Assembly: GCF_031143425.1 (NCBI RefSeq) | Contig: NC_090451.1 | Span: 351,176,339-351,240,338, forward strand | Direction: 5' to 3' | Length of the DNA stretch: 64,000 nucleotides | From: Pleurodeles waltl | Lineage: Eukaryota > Chordata > Amphibia > Caudata > Salamandridae | Part shown: positions 11,742-26,700 of the stretch, piece after piece | How positions within the stretch are numbered: the first letter of the stretch is position 1 | How the letters are laid out: each line of letters begins with the position of its first letter | Notes under the pieces: generated by a model | Databases searched by the model: none | Seen by the model: the letters and a program-made list of their open reading frames with translations, nothing else | Told to the model about the DNA's origin: nothing | Position numbers and translations under genes: made by a program

Positions 11742-14700
11742 GTAAGTACCCCATCAGAAGCATATTGTGTATATCGGGATGCTGTGTACTCACCGATACA
11801 TACAGGGCTCGATATAGAATTCTCACTTAGTGTTTTGTTATTGGGTGTTAAGGAAGCGATGTTGTGTTTTTTTGTTTTATATTGAGTAAACCCCTTTTCT
11901 TCTGTACTTCCTGTTCTTGCTGTGGCTTTTGGTGGAATACACGCCATGTCTCATACCACACTTCAATATCTGCATGCGAATCAAAAGTAATTAATGTGCC
12001 AGGCTGTGGATCCTGACACAGTTATATGTCAATTGTCAAAGGTTTACAGGGCAATGTAGAATGACGCTCTTCCCATGGAAGATAAAGAAAGAATTAAAGA
12101 ATACGATTGGCCTCTGGCTCTTCCCCCTCAGACAGGTGAAAAGAATAATATGCCCTCTGGCTAAGCATAGAAACTTAGTTTATTGTTATAATGTGTCCTC
12201 TCAGCTCCATGAAGTGTTGGGGTATGTGTAGAAATAAAATGTAACGTAATATCTGTTTAAACACTCTTGTTTGAAACGTACAAATTATTGCTCTGTTTAC
12301 CTGCTGGCAACTTTGAAAGCTACTCTGAAGGGATGATTCAGCAGGAGAGGTTTGCCTATAAATAGTATATGATACAAGCGGAGCTGTGCAGACTTGTCCC
12401 GTCATGGGAGGCTTCTTTATCTTAGCAAGTAGCTGCCCATAAAGTGTATCGATCACACCCTTGGCCTCGCTTTCACCTCAGGAATGGGAATTGCACAGTG
12501 GTAAAGAGAGGAGCAGCACCTATTTCCAGTTCACTCCCAAAACAGACCCAGAGCGAGCATCCCACATCAGCCTGACTCATTCCTCGTGCTTGAATGATGA
12601 ACACTTACATTCATAGCTTTATTTATAGATACAACTGCTTTATAATGTGTGTGTGTGTATGGCAAAGCTGCTGTTTATAATTAGTTTCGCCTTGGAGCTA
12701 CACAATTACACTAGTTCACAGCAACGGCAGAACCTGATGACCAGAGTTGTACAGAAAACGACTGGAAAAGGTTTATCGCGCAGCAAATTGCCCATTGCAC
12801 CAGGGGAACAGTGATGTGGTTATTTGATTCTGTACCTTTATTGTTTCACAGGCAGACCTTCAGCATTCCACTCATTCCTCTGGGGCTCAAGGAGACAAAA
12901 GAAGTTGATTTCACGGTTGCATTTAAGGTACACTCAAGGATATTTACTTTCGAGTTAATGTTTGAAGAAGTGCGCTTGAACTGGGTGTGCTACTGTGCTG
13001 CAGAGAAGGAGGGCAAATAAAATATACAATACAGAATATTTCTTTTCAGAGTACCGTCCACGAGCCACTTTTTATAATTGTCTGTGTTTAAGACTCTGAA
13101 ATGCAGAAAACCAAGCATGGTTAAGTGTGCAAAAGTTTTATTTTTTGGTTGCGATCCACAGTTAATCTCACCTTTATGTTGGTAATTTTTTGCTGTATGT
13201 ATGCCCTCGATGTTCTTAAATGGTGCCATTAGGCTAAAATTTGTTATAAAAATTAAGGCAGTTTTTTCCTTTCACTGGTTGGCACAGAACACAACATGAA
13301 AGTATAAAGTCACATGAAAGTAGTTTCTTAGTGTTTCTTAAAACTATAAGTTTAGCAGTTTAAGAATACAAAAGAGCAGGGACTAATCTCCAAGAACATG
13401 GGCTCTTCCCTGTAGGTGAAAGAGTTTTTTTTATAAGCATTCATAGATGGACCTGATCTAGGCAGGAAGAAGCCCAGTCCAAAGCCCACTCCGGTCCTGT
13501 TTGTATCCTCATAAACTGTAATTCCTGTAGATCTGGAGAGTGCTAAAGTCAGTAGAAGAAAGGGTTGTAAGGACCTCATCACAGCCGACTGGGACCAGAC
13601 AGATTCATATCTGATTCCCAATTTCTCCTCCAGCAGATCTTCAGTATAGTAAGAAACACCAGATCTTCATTTATAGTCATACATACTGAATTGTCCCGCC
13701 AACACATGGGATACAGATCACTTTAAAAAAAATATATACAATATACTTTACGTTTTGAAAAGCTATCTTTTTTAAAATAAAGTATTTTTGGCAGGCAATA
13801 ATAAGACAATATTGCCCAATTTTCACTTATTTTCTTTAAAAAGGAGACCAATTTAAAAGGCGGAAATAGTCACTATTTTCAGTATAGTGACAAGAAAACT
13901 CTTTTATAACCTTTCCCAAAGTAATTATGAGTGAAAATAGGGACTCAGAGCCTAATAGGCCATAGGCAGGGTGGAAAAACTGACACTGTTGCTTTAAATA
14001 ATAGCATACCACCACTGTCCATCACGCATGTTCTGTGGCAGCTTATTTTTCCCTCTCCTACTCACGATTCAGTTTGTTTTTTTCTAGTTGAAAACTTTCT
14101 AAACCGAAAAACAACTCCAGTCAACATCTTTAGGGATAAAGAGTATGGTTCACTGTTTCACAAGAGAAAAAAAAAATGCCTACAAAATACTGTCCCAGTT
14201 TGTTAAGTGTCCTACCTGTGGGAGAAAATAAGTCAAAATAGTCCTTTGAGATGGCTGTACTTTGGTTACGTCCTACCACGCTAACCTCCAGAAAATGTAA
14301 CTTTGGTGTACTTCTGTTCCCAGATTGTCTTCTCCAGTGCGGAGACTCAATGGCCATACCTTCTACTACCCATCTTGCCTGCCCTTTTGGTGGCTTCTTA
14401 ACCTGTACTGCCTTTTCTGCCAACTCTGCCTCCACCTTCCCTCCTATGAAACTTCCAGTATCTCCGGTTTGCTCCTCCCAGCGTACCAAGAGGGAGGTCC
14501 AAGAAGTCCTCATCATAAGAGATGATATAACTCAGGACATTCAAGACGTCACTCCTAATTTCACTTGAGTTCAAGATCCACGCAGCGTTCAAAATCCACA
14601 TGCCTCTCAGGATCCAGATATGAACATCGTACTTATTTCTAATCACAGCTTCAGTCTTTTAAGTGCATCAGTATTCTCAGACTATATCAGACTCCCCTTC

Positions 14701-17700
14701 AGCGGCTATTTCTCGGATAATGATATTACAAACGTCAGTGAAGTTTTGGTCAGGGTGTGCCACAAAACCAGATACACCCATATGAACAACTCTGCCAAAA
14801 GCAGTGGTCATTTTTTTAAACTAGTCACTACAGTACATTTGCAAAACCTTTGGTCGTAGGATTGCTGGAGCCTGCTATGGAGCTTTTTCTAACGGTATCC
14901 TCAGCAGAATCAACTCCTGAACACTCACAGAAAAAATATAGACCACTAGAACACAGCCCCTTGTGCAGTTCCTCCTCCAGGTTGTGTAATTGTTTCCTCT
15001 GCAAGGAAATACCTTCCCACCTCTCCATCTTCCACAGTACTTTTAAAGGGAGAGTAAGATAATTGATAGAGTTGGACAGAATTTTTGTGTCACTTCTGCA
15101 ACCTCTGTGAAGTCGGCAGGGACTATGTACTGCTTGGACATATGCTAGATCTCTCTGCAAGGGTTTCCAGTGTTTTCAAGAGAAGCTTTCTGATACAAGC
15201 ATGACTTCTACAAGAAGAGATGATGGTCTTCTATTAGGTGATGAGTGCTACTTCAGGTTCAGATGATTTGGCTGCCCATGATAACGGTCTTGGGATGGCC
15301 TTACGTTGCTTTTCATTTCTCCAGCTTACCGACTTGTAACCAGAGCTCCTAACCTACATTTGTTTTGAATCATGTATTTTAGGCTCATGCAGACTATACG
15401 ATGCAGTGTGTGAAGGCTGAAATGGGTACCCTAAAGGTTTAGGGCTTGAGAAGGAAAAAAAAAAAAAAGAGTATGAGAAATACCAGTACAAGCCCTATGA
15501 TTGGTGTTACCCGTAACAGAGGGTTCAGTCCCCTCAGTGGCTGCAACAATACCAACATCAACAGCAACATCACAAACCATACCAGCCTTGTAAGCCTACA
15601 AAAGGGAGAGGCGGACATCAAATACCAGCGGCCACAGAAAAAAAAACAATCTGCGAATTCTTATTTCCTTCTCTTTGTTCACCATTCTGGTATAGCAGAG
15701 GTCTTCAAACTGGGGGGTGGGCCCTCCTACGGGGGCCTCAAGTGATCCCAGGGGGGTTGCCAGGCTCTGGCCAAAAGAAACATTTTACAGATAACAGGGC
15801 TTCGTTTTAAGAAGAAGCATGTTATTGCATTGTTAAAAAGTTAACAGTATGTAACTGCAATGTTTAAATAGGTCTAGACATATTTAAACATTGCAATCTT
15901 TATAAAATAATTGCGAAGAATTCTGAGGGGGGCCCCAAGAATTTTTATTTTTCAACTGGGGGGGGGGGGGGGGGGGGGGCGCAGCATTAAAACGTTTGGA
16001 GACCACTGTGGTAGGGGTAAGCTTCAACAACTTTCTGGAATAGTAGAAGAAAATAAGAAAAGACATAAAGGGTCTGAGTATTGTGCAAAATGACTATTCT
16101 CCAAATGGTTCCTTCTTCTCTTCCAGCCATTCCTTAAAAGGGAACATCTCAGTACCAGTGAGATTTACTCCAACCAGAGGTCAGCACTCATCTGATCAAA
16201 AAGTCTATAAAATTGATCCTGCATTCTCAACAAGAAAGGAGACTTTACTCCTATTAGTTTCTTATTCCAAAGAAGGACTCAGAGCAGTAATTTCGACCCA
16301 TTATTAACTTAAGGTCAGTAAAGAAATATGTGACGGGAAGTTTCATATGTTGACACTTCACCAAATCTACCCCCCCAACTCTCTAAAGGAGATTGAATGT
16401 ATGCTACAAAGCTCTGGATGCTTACTTTTGCATTCCCCATTATACAAAAAATTGCAGGTTCCTACGATTTCTGTTGGACAGCGTGCATTATAAATGAAGA
16501 GTCCTCATTTTAGTTCTCAAGTCAGCTCTGCAAACATTTTCAAAGGATATGACCATATTTGCTGCATATCTCAGTAAAATGAAGATTTCCATGTAACCCT
16601 ACTTGGATGAGTGGCTCAGAAAAGCATTCACTTCTGAAGTCACCGAGGCCATTTTAACTTACGAGTCCCTGTTCTTTAGTGCTTAAGTCTCAGAGTAAAT
16701 CATTCTACAACAGTCTCAGTTCAGTCTATCTGTTATCCAGGAGGTGTTCTAGACATGCAGGCGGCAAAAGTGTATTATTTGGAGAAGAGACGGTGCTCTA
16801 TCACTCAGAAGTTGCAGAAACATCTAAAAATGAAACGTCTGACAGCCCGTCAAATGTCATCACTAGTTCAGTGGCCCTCTGGTTATTTTTGGTACAGAAC
16901 ACCTGACTTGATGACACCATTGCATCAATACCTGGAAAATCAATGGTGTCAGCCGTCAAGCAATTAGGAAGACATGTTGAGTCTGTTGAGTTCACTCAAG
17001 TCTCATCCCTAGTGGTGTATATTGACCAATCTCCTTAAAGGTATTCCAATCATCAGATCACTGTGTCCCAAACCATTGTGACTGATGGTTCCTTGCTGAG
17101 TTGGGGAGCTCACATCGATCATTTGCAAGTGCAGGGAACACGGTCTCCGAAAGAGACTTGTCACTTCAACCTGCTGGAGTTGAGGGCAGTCCATCTGGCC
17201 CTTAAATCTTCCCTATCAACCTTCAGAACAACACTCTGTTTGTTTAAATGGACAGTACAACAACAATGCAGTACATCAACAAGCAGAGACATACAAGGTC
17301 CAGAGCTCAGTCTCTAGATAATCTGAAAATGGTTTATTGCTAGAAATTTGCATAAAATAGCAACCTCTATCGCTCTGGTGTTCAGAATGCGGAAGCGGAT
17401 TCCCTCAGCAGAGCATTTCAAGAAAATCACAACTGAGTTCTAAACAACACAGTGCTGCATGAAGTCTTTAAGATTTTTTTTTCTTCTGAAAATAGATATA
17501 ATCCTAAAGTCATAAAACAAGGAATATCTAAATTGCGCATCCAGGTATTACTAACTAGCCAGATAGTCTTGGTAGTGCAGTTTTACTAAGCTGGTCAAAG
17601 AATTGTGTACACATTTCCTCCTTTCCTACCGATTCCATCAGTCCTCATCAAATAAACTTGACACAAAGCGAAGATGATTCTCATTGCTTCATTGGTTGTT

Positions 17701-20700
17701 CACAAAGCAGCTGCATCTATTAGAACTTCCACATAAAAGGCTGCCATGCAGATTGAATCTCCTATTCAAATTCAAATGCAAGAAACTGTATCCCTACCTT
17801 CCACCATTGAAGTTGGCAGCTGGGCTCTTGTTCTATTATAATATAGGCATCTAAATCTTTCACAAGATTACATAAACATTTTAAAAGAAACAAAGACAAA
17901 CATTCACCAAAACATCGTATTCTTTCAAACGGAGGAAGTTCTGCATCAGGTGTATCCAAAGAGATATCAATCCAACCATTTAAAGCCTTGCTGCAGTTTT
18001 ATTTATAATAAAGGTACATCTAGCACCCATTACATTCTATTTAAAAAAACAGCCCTTCACAGACCTCTTTTCCCAGATGTGAAAGACTTTCTAGGAGAAA
18101 GCAAGAATGAGGGTTTGTCTCATTAAAGTATGAAATATCTGCAGATTGTTTAGGGAGAGACTGGACATTTATTAAAGAAAACCATGCAGTTGGCATTGAG
18201 GTTTTTGGGAATATTACCTGTGTCTTTGATCATTAAGTAACATTGATGCTGTTATAAGTGATGTGACTTTACAATAGCCACAAGAGGTAAAAACATGAGG
18301 CTCCAGAGACTGTTTCAATGGACAGGACTCAGCAAGCTCCCTAAAGTTTTGTAAGAAGTCACCACAGTAAAGAAAAGAACTCCTTAGACCAGTAAAGCAT
18401 ATCTGTACCAAGTGTCTTATGTGAGAAAGAAATACCTAGAGCCTGATTGACCTTGACAGAGGGGATTACTCCATCACAAACTTGATGGATGTCCTGCCCG
18501 CCATAATACAAGTTCCATTATATTCTGGAACTTGTAATTTGGCAGACGGGATATCCTTCATGTTTGTGACAGAGTAATCCCCTCCGCCACGGTTGTAATC
18601 AGGCCCTAAATAGACTACTGACCATAACGTTTACCCAATTGCTGGCCGTTACTAGCCAGTTTACGAGCCTTATTATCGAAACGGTGCACTGTCCTGATCT
18701 GTGGTGCGGCACAACCTTAAGGTGTGCCTTGCTCACACAGGTGCATTGTTCCCTAATACCTTCAATGCACTGCCCCCAGGGAATCCAGAAACTTGTACTG
18801 CCTTGGGGACTGCGCATTAGTGAAAGACAGACCAACTGATTGAAGCAGCCAGTCTGCCTTTCACAGTGCAGGTGGCATCCCCATGCACTTTCAAGGAGGA
18901 CAGAGATCTCCCTGAGGGAGCGTGCAATGAATGAGGGTGCAAACACCCCTTCACCTATTTGTAGAGGGGTGTTCGGTGGGTTCCTTGGTACCCCTCTTCT
19001 CCCTCCATATGTTCCCCCTCAGGAGCTCACTAACTGCACCACCTCTTTGTAGCACACAGCAGGGTGCTTCCTGACGGCCTTTGCCTCTGCGCCTACATTT
19101 ATAAAATTGCACGGGTGCAGGTACAAAGGGGGTAATTAAGACGTGTTGACATGGCGGTCTGACAACCACATAACGACTATGGCGGTTGTGCCGTAGTCGG
19201 ACCGCCAGCACTGTCCGTTTTCCTCCACAGGAGGGACTGGCGGTGCTGTTAGCCCTAATCCGCCAGGGCAGCCCTGCAAGCAGCACTGCCCTGGGGATTG
19301 CAAACCCCTTTGCACCAGCTTTTACATGGCGGTAGCACCACCATGTAAAGGCTGGCAAAGACGGGATGCAGGGGGCCTCGTGGGGACCTCTGCATTGCCC
19401 ATGCACTTGGCATGTGCAGTGAAGGGCCCCCCATGGCCATCCACGTCGCGCTGTTCACTGTCTGCTTTGCAGACAGTGAACTGCGCGACAGGTGCTGGTG
19501 CACCCTACGCACTGCAGCGTTGCCGCTGGCTCAGTTATGAGCAGGCATCAATGTAGTAGGCTGTTTCCCGCAGACTCAGCGGGAAACTTATAATGGGGCC
19601 CGTTGGAAGGTGGCCGCACTGGGGGCACCTGACCGCAGGAGTTTGGCAGACGGCCTTTTCCATCCATCAAACTCATAATGACTGCTGAAGTGTTTCCCCG
19701 AGAAAGACCTAGATCTAAATGTGCACCACCACAATCTGTATTACAGTACGGACCATGCAAGCATCTCTGGCCCCTTCTGTAATACCAGAGTGTAACCGTG
19801 GTGCAGAAAGCGGGTGCACTCTCCATTCCACCCCGGGCCGCTTTATGTAATAAGACCCCAGGTAGGCTGTTATGAAAATGTTAAATATGGGCCATGCCAT
19901 GCCCCACTCCGCCCCAAGGAGGGCATTTTCACCTGTTTTGTTAAGGCTGTCAGTACAGTTAGTAATGTTCAGGTAAGATGTGTTTCTGTATTAAGGTTTG
20001 GTGGGCTTGATTTGGCATGTTTGCATAGCCTCAAAACTTTGAATGGTTCACTAATGGTCCAGTTTTAGGGTTATAAATTATATGTCCTTTCATTTCCAAA
20101 TGCGTGCCAAAGGCAAGCCCGTTTGCACCCGTCCGTGTCCTGCCGGGTCCAGGGCAGAGGAATACTATGAATGCAGTTCCGGAAAGATTAGCCTATCCAA
20201 GGCAAACTCTTAATCACTCAACAACCGCACAGTAAATGTCTGTCAACACCTGTTAAACTTTAATTCCCCTACTAGCTCCTGTAACGTTTGTAAATGGCCT
20301 CCTCAGCCCATACTCCCTCCGGACGTGAGAAACGATGTAGAGCAGGTCAGCAAGTTGCTTTTACTGAACTGTTGTTCTCTACTTGACCATAAATTATATA
20401 TCCACTCACTGTTAAATGAGTATGCCCCAGAGGTTCTGTTTTCAACAGAAACATGGCTGCCTGAGGACTCCGACCCCGAAGTAATTATGGCCCTGCCCCC
20501 AAGCTATTCAATACACTGTCTAGATAGGCTCCACACCAGGGGAGGGGGGGATAGGAATAATTAATAAAAAATCAATCCATTGTCTTATCCACTCCCCCTC
20601 TATACCTGACAGTGAAAGTCTGACCTTTTCTTTGGCAGTTAATGCCACTTTTACCTCCTCTGACATTCTGATCTATCGTCCTCCTGGCCCTCATAGGAGG

Positions 20701-23700
20701 TTTCTACAGGCCGTACCGGACTATGTTGCAGAGCTTGCCTGCAGAAATTCCAATTCTACTATTCTAGGCGACTTTAACATTCATTAACATTCATGTAGAT
20801 TAAGCACACAACATCTCTGCCAAAACCTTACTTATGGATTTAGCAGCTTTGGACCTGACACAATTGATAACTGGTCCCACTCATCTTACAGGCCATACAA
20901 TCGACCTGGTCTTTAGGAATCTTTCCAATCTATCAGCTCAGGCCCCCCTTCCCTTGATCTGGTCCAATCATTTTTTAGTTGTACTTAAGCTCTCTAAATC
21001 TATTCCACCTATCCACTAAGTCAACTGTGTGCCAGTAGTCAAAGTTGAATAAGAAGGACTGGATGGATACCTTAGAGAACGTGCTCTCTTCCCCCTGTTT
21101 TGTGAGGTTCATACTGCAGAAAGGTTTGATAATTGGATCTCCAAGTCCCTAGATACTTTTTTACCAACTAAGACTATTCTCAGGACTACCTGTCAAAAGA
21201 AATCACCCTGGTATCTCCTCATCTGCTGCATTTAAAAAAAGAATGTAAGCAGATGGAGAGAAAGTGGAGAAAGACGTACAATCCTGTCCTGAAAATAGAC
21301 TACAGGAATGCGATTAGATCCTTCCATACGGAAATTAAATCTACGAAGGCATCTATTTATACCTCTAGGATTGAACAGCCCTCCCATTCTCCTAGAGAAA
21401 TCTTTCCAATCTTTAAGGAAATGACTCAGCTTTCTTCTGTCAATAATGCAACGGAAGGGTCTAAGGAATGCAGTAATGAGCTAGCTTGTTTCTTTCAAAA
21501 GACAATCTCTGACATTCAGGCATTTTTCCCCAGTAATTCCCCTTATGAGGTTAAGCTTGCCCCCTCCTTCTTCCCCCCCATGCTGACATCCAGTCTTCTA
21601 GAGCCCTATTTTCAGCCTTTCAGCCCCTGAGCGAAGACTTAGTAATCAATTACCTTTGCTCTATTAAATCTGGATCTCCCCTGGACCCTTCCCCTCCGTC
21701 CATTTTTAGCTTTAGGATTAGATGTTATAACGCCTGTGCTAACTGATGTTCTTAACGATTTCCCATCTCTTGCGCATCTTCTGCAACGCTGGAAATCGGT
21801 TGTTGTTAAGCCCTTACTAAAAAAAAAACAAAAAAAGTCTAGATACAACACTACTCTGTAACTACAGACCAATTGCTCTTCTCCCTATAGCATCAAAAAT
21901 AATCGAGAAACACATTAACACTCAAGTGTCAGGCTTTCTTGAGGAATATAATCTTCTCCATAACACCGAAATGGGATTTAGACCACAACACAGCACGGAA
22001 ACTGCCCTGCTGGCTGTTACTGAAGACACTCAACAATGTTTAGATGCGGGTGGATACGCAGCAATCATTTTACTTGACTTGAGTGCCACTTTTGACACTG
22101 TGGATCATAAAGTCCTACTTCATAGAACTTCCCAAATGGGATTTCAGGGTACCAGCCTTAAATGGTTCTCTTCTTATCTGAGTCAGAGGACTTCTCAAGT
22201 CCTTGACCGAGCAAATTATTCTAACATTTTCCCTCTTACCTGCTGGGTCCCACAAGGCTCGTCCTTAAGCCCTCCGCTTTTCAATATTTAAATGGCTCCT
22301 TTGGCAAAGATTGTGGAACCTTATGGTTTATCCCTCGTTTCCTATGCCTATGATACGGTCTTTTCTTTTTCCACCAACACCATTTCAGAACAGGCTATTC
22401 TATCTTCCTGTCTGTCAGATGTTGCCAGGTGGATGGCAGGCAGCAAACTTAAACTAAATGATGAGAAAACAGAGGTTATGTTGGTAGGAAATTTTCCCCT
22501 CCTCAAGTTCCCTGTTCCAGTCTCAGCAGGACTAAAAGACCTCCCTCCGCCTAAAGACAACATAAAAAGTTTAGGCTTTTGGCTGGACTCCCTTCTTAGG
22601 ATGGAATGTCACTCGAAAAAACTTGCTGCCACCTGTTTCAATTTGTTGAGGACTTTCAGAAATTGTTTTACATTCCTCCCCTTCTTGGCTAAAAAGCTTA
22701 TTGTTCAGGAAATTTTTTACATTCCTCCCCTTCTTGGCTAAAAAGCTTATTGTTCAGGCTCTCATATTGTCACGCCTAGATTATGGGAATGCTCTATTTA
22801 TGAGTTCTCCATCCTATGTCTTAAAGAGACTGCAGGTGGTACAAAATGCTGCTGCCCACCTACTGATGGGTACCCCCAGACACCAATATGCCAAAGCAGC
22901 CCTGGCCTCTCTTCACTGGCTTCCCATTGAACAGCGTGTCACTTTTAAAGCTATTTGTTTCGTTCACCGGGCACTTCATAAAAAGGGTCTGGCCTTTCTT
23001 CAGCGGATTGTAACTCCCTATATTCCTCAAAGATCACTTAGATCCTCATCTGCTTCTTTCATTAATATATGTGGTGTGACGAAATCAAGATGGGGAGGCA
23101 GTTCTTTTGCTTTTAAAGCAGCGAACCTATGGAGCTCGCTCCCACTGGAACTCCGCTAAGAGAACTCGGAACTCTCCTTCCGTAAAAAGTTGAAGACCTT
23201 TCTTTTCCCTCTATAGCCATTCAGCTTTGCCTGTTTAATGGTCCTGTATCAGCGCTGGGAAGCCTCCGCGTAGCCATGCGCTCTAGAAGTTCTAATATTA
23301 ATAATAACATTAATAATAATATTAATAATAATAATAATAATGATAATGCTCCATCTAAGCATGAAAATAGATACTTACTTGTAATCTTCTACAGTTGGGA
23401 ATGTTCTTGTGGGAAATGAGACAGTGGTCTAGAATATGGAAATAGACGAACAACAGACTAGGCTTGTGCTATTTGAAGACAAATGCATCTGTTATGAAGC
23501 GAAAAGGGCTCTATCACATTGTTTTACCTCAGCAGCAGGACAGCACTTCAGCTTTTCTCCATTACTTGAATCATCTTCAGATAAATCAAATTGCATTCTC
23601 CATCAGCTGTGTAATCATAACGCAAACGTGTGTTACTTGTTTACGTGTTCACTTATTCAAAGGCCCCACTTAGATTATGAAGGGAACTAAAAAGCCTCCA

Positions 23701-26700
23701 ATTTCTGGAAGAAACTAAATATGAAGTAGAATTGACAGGCTGTGGAGGAAAGTAAGGCAGTGCATTCAACTGTATATTTAAAAGATGTGAGTGCAGCTTT
23801 GGTCACATGCGTTTTTACTTTTTGTACTACTGACCCTCAAAGGTTGGGAGCTGAGAAAAAGGAGGAGGGGGGGGTCCCAAAACTACTTTTCCCCATTCAT
23901 TTTCCCATAGTGAACTTTAGACAGGGCTACAGCTCAAACCGATGAACGGATTTGGCAGAAAGATATATCTTGTTCCAGAAAGAGGGCTGTTTGTGTACTG
24001 GTGTAAATCCGTTCAGTAGTTATAGAAAAAGGAAGATTAAGAAACTGTATATACCACTCCACGATGGATCTTTAGCTAACAGACCACCTCAACTAGGAAG
24101 TGGTGGCAGCCATCTTAGGACTCAGTTGCGAGTCCTAAGAAAAAAGGCAAAAAAGACAGAAAGGGCCGGGTAGGGATACCCTGGCCACCCTCTGCCTGCT
24201 GGTAACATCCCATAGAATTCCACCTGGGGCCTAAAATGTTTATTTAATATTGCTGCCAGTTTGCAGAAGTTACATGATTCCGCAGTAAAATGTAAAACAA
24301 AAAATAATTGCAGGCTCCTTCCCGGTTTTATTAAAACCCCTGGGGATGGCCAAGCCCGGGTGGGGGAAAGGAGCAGAGTATGTTTTAGGGGGAGGGTGGT
24401 GCCTGCCCCTCCCCAAGCCTGCAAGGTGTCCCGGGGACCCCATCCCCCAAGACCGCTATCTTAAAGGTAAGGGGGCCCATAGCTAGAAGAGGCCCCAGGG
24501 ACCCCATCTCCTGAGGCTGGTATTTTAAGTAAAGCGGAGGGGTGCCACGCAGCATCTCTCCTTCAGCCATACAATGGCCCATGGCCCCAGTAACCCCATC
24601 CCACAGTCTTGGCCAGGTCAGTGACTGTGTCCTAGGGTCCACAACCCCGGACACCATCTGTTTGCCTACTTGGGTGCATGGCAGGAAAAATGCAGAGTTA
24701 TCCCACTGGCGGGAGTTCAAAGCTACTCCATCCGGTGGGAGAATAAAACATTTCCCTGCCCTTTGTGTCACAATCCAGGTCCACTTTGATAGAACAAGGG
24801 AACGAATACTCTTCCCTCCCATCACACTAGCAGGACAGCTCCTATTGTTCAGTTCCCTCCCGCCCCCCTCAGAAGGTCCCCAAACATATAAACAAAATCA
24901 CCAAAAGGATATATGTTGTGCCATCAGGCACTCTGCAGTAAGTTTGCTGTCCTTTGGGTGACTGAGGTGCCCCCTCACAGTTCCTCTGGGACATCGATCT
25001 CTAGCATAGCATCATGCAGTGCCTGTGTCTCTTTATCAGAAGCTCTGATATTGGTGCTGTACAAGGATGCCTGGTCTGCCACAGCCAGTGCCTCCGCTCT
25101 GCCCAATGCCACCTGTACTTCTGATGGTCTGCCACGGGGATTCCTAGTGGAACATTTCCTGTTCTGTTAGGTCTTCCAAGCCCCTTCTCGAGCCGCTGGG
25201 GAGGAGCACTGATAACCACCCTATGTCTCCACCCAGGTCCATGCCTTCTAGGTTGTCAGAAAAAACAGTGACTTGTTCCCTAAAACGACACTCAGTTTTA
25301 CAGGAAATAACGCGTATTTGATATCCAGGGTGCGTAGGGGTTGTTTTACCTCACAGAATGAATCTTGCTGTTTTTGTAATTTGACTGAGTAATCTTGTGA
25401 CAGTGCTGTTTTCAACAGTCCAGGTTCCCTTAGATCTAGAAAGCTGTTCCTGAAGTTAAATAATCTTGCCACCAAGGGTCGAGGGGGAGCTCCTGGGGCT
25501 GGGCACGTCCCCGTACTTTGTCTGCTCTTTCTACAGAAAAGAACTTCCCTCCTAGTACATGCTCCGGCAGCCATGTCTCCCAAGGATATGTCCATAATCA
25601 GGACTTCCGTACCCTCAGGGGACCCACCACTCTTAATATTGTTACGGCGGGAGCACCCTTCAGCGTCATCGGCCCTAGCCCAAAGGTATGCCACTTCCTT
25701 CTGAAGTGTTTTGATTTGTTATTGGTGCTCCGTCATAGATAGCCGAAGTGTGTCTAATTCCTTTTCTGCATCTTTTACTCTGTCCTTTAGTTTTTTGTGA
25801 TCCTCACAAAGGAACCCTATGGTGTTCATCAAAGAGTCCAGTTTGGGTTCCAGGGAGGACTTCGGGTTATTGACAGCTACCAACAGTTCCGTAAATTTCT
25901 TATTGTGATCTTGCAAGAGGTATCCTAGGGTCAATTGGTGTGCTGAAGGACTTGATTCTGTGGTGTGGCGCCCAGAAAGTCCATCTCCATCCTTATCCTT
26001 TTTGACTTTAGACATAATGGCACAATACTACTAAGAGTATGCTTGCTCGGTGTGGAGAGAGAGGAGAACTTCTCAATGGTCTAGTAGGGGGCGCAGCGCA
26101 ACCAATACCCAGAGGATGCACCTCTCCCTGGGAAGAATCAGCCGTTATTGTGTAGCACATGTGGGTGACCACTCCAGGCAGAATTAGTGGTGTTAGTACT
26201 GCATTGCCACCCCTCACAGGACCCCAACTATCGTCACTCAGGACCTCAGCCTGCAAACATTGTGTGCTGAGTACACAGTGGAAGGGGACTCCAAATAATC
26301 CCAGGTGCTTTTACTGTAAGCCATAAGTCTGTGTAGCCACTACCAATGTTTGAGTGAGCCTAGCAGTTCGGAAGTCGTTTGCAAAGAGACGTTGCAAGAC
26401 TGGAGGGAGCGTGCACAGTGCACGTGATAAATAATTAATGTGCCTGCAGATAGCGGATCTCCTCTGGGGAACACCAAGCCTCACCACCCGGAGTAGCGTC
26501 CTCCCCAAAACATGTGGTTCTGGTACACTATGCACTTTGTCAGCACAAGACTAGGGCTTTACTGTCTTATGGGCCCATTAGCGCATCAGAGTGGCTTGCC
26601 AGACCTCCAAGCAACCTGTTTTATTCTCCCCATAAACAATAAAAAAAATTGAAAGGGTGACTTTAGGAGAAGGGGGCTGTCGCCAGAATCACAGGACATC

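Larger units (their letters stand above)
15430..17720 (+). mobile_element. Decayed DIRS-like retrotransposon, reverse transcriptase and RNase H
   Basis: Read across several frames it shows, in order: a sequence like the DIRS leader LSIVQNDY (about 16.08 kb), FLIPKKD and FRPIINLR (about 16.27 kb), KDAYF.IP...CRFLRF (about 16.4 kb), and YLDEWL (about 16.6 kb). RNase H follows: [11 protein letters not shown] (17.08 kb), QGT.SPKE (17.13 kb), [13 protein letters not shown] (17.18 kb), [12 protein letters not shown] (17.27 kb), [10 protein letters not shown] (17.39 kb), and a VLIK...MILIAS block (17.64 kb) that precedes the recombinase in DIRS elements. Numerous stops; inactive. It carries the nested element at 15696-16008. 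Recombinase and termini were not identified for this copy. Confidence 0.72.

Noticed and set aside
18951..19406. 151-codon open frame on the - strand
   Set aside because: It runs across the boundary of a multi-hairpin element and unrecognised GC-rich DNA, has no known similarity, and is explained by low stop-codon density in GC-rich sequence.
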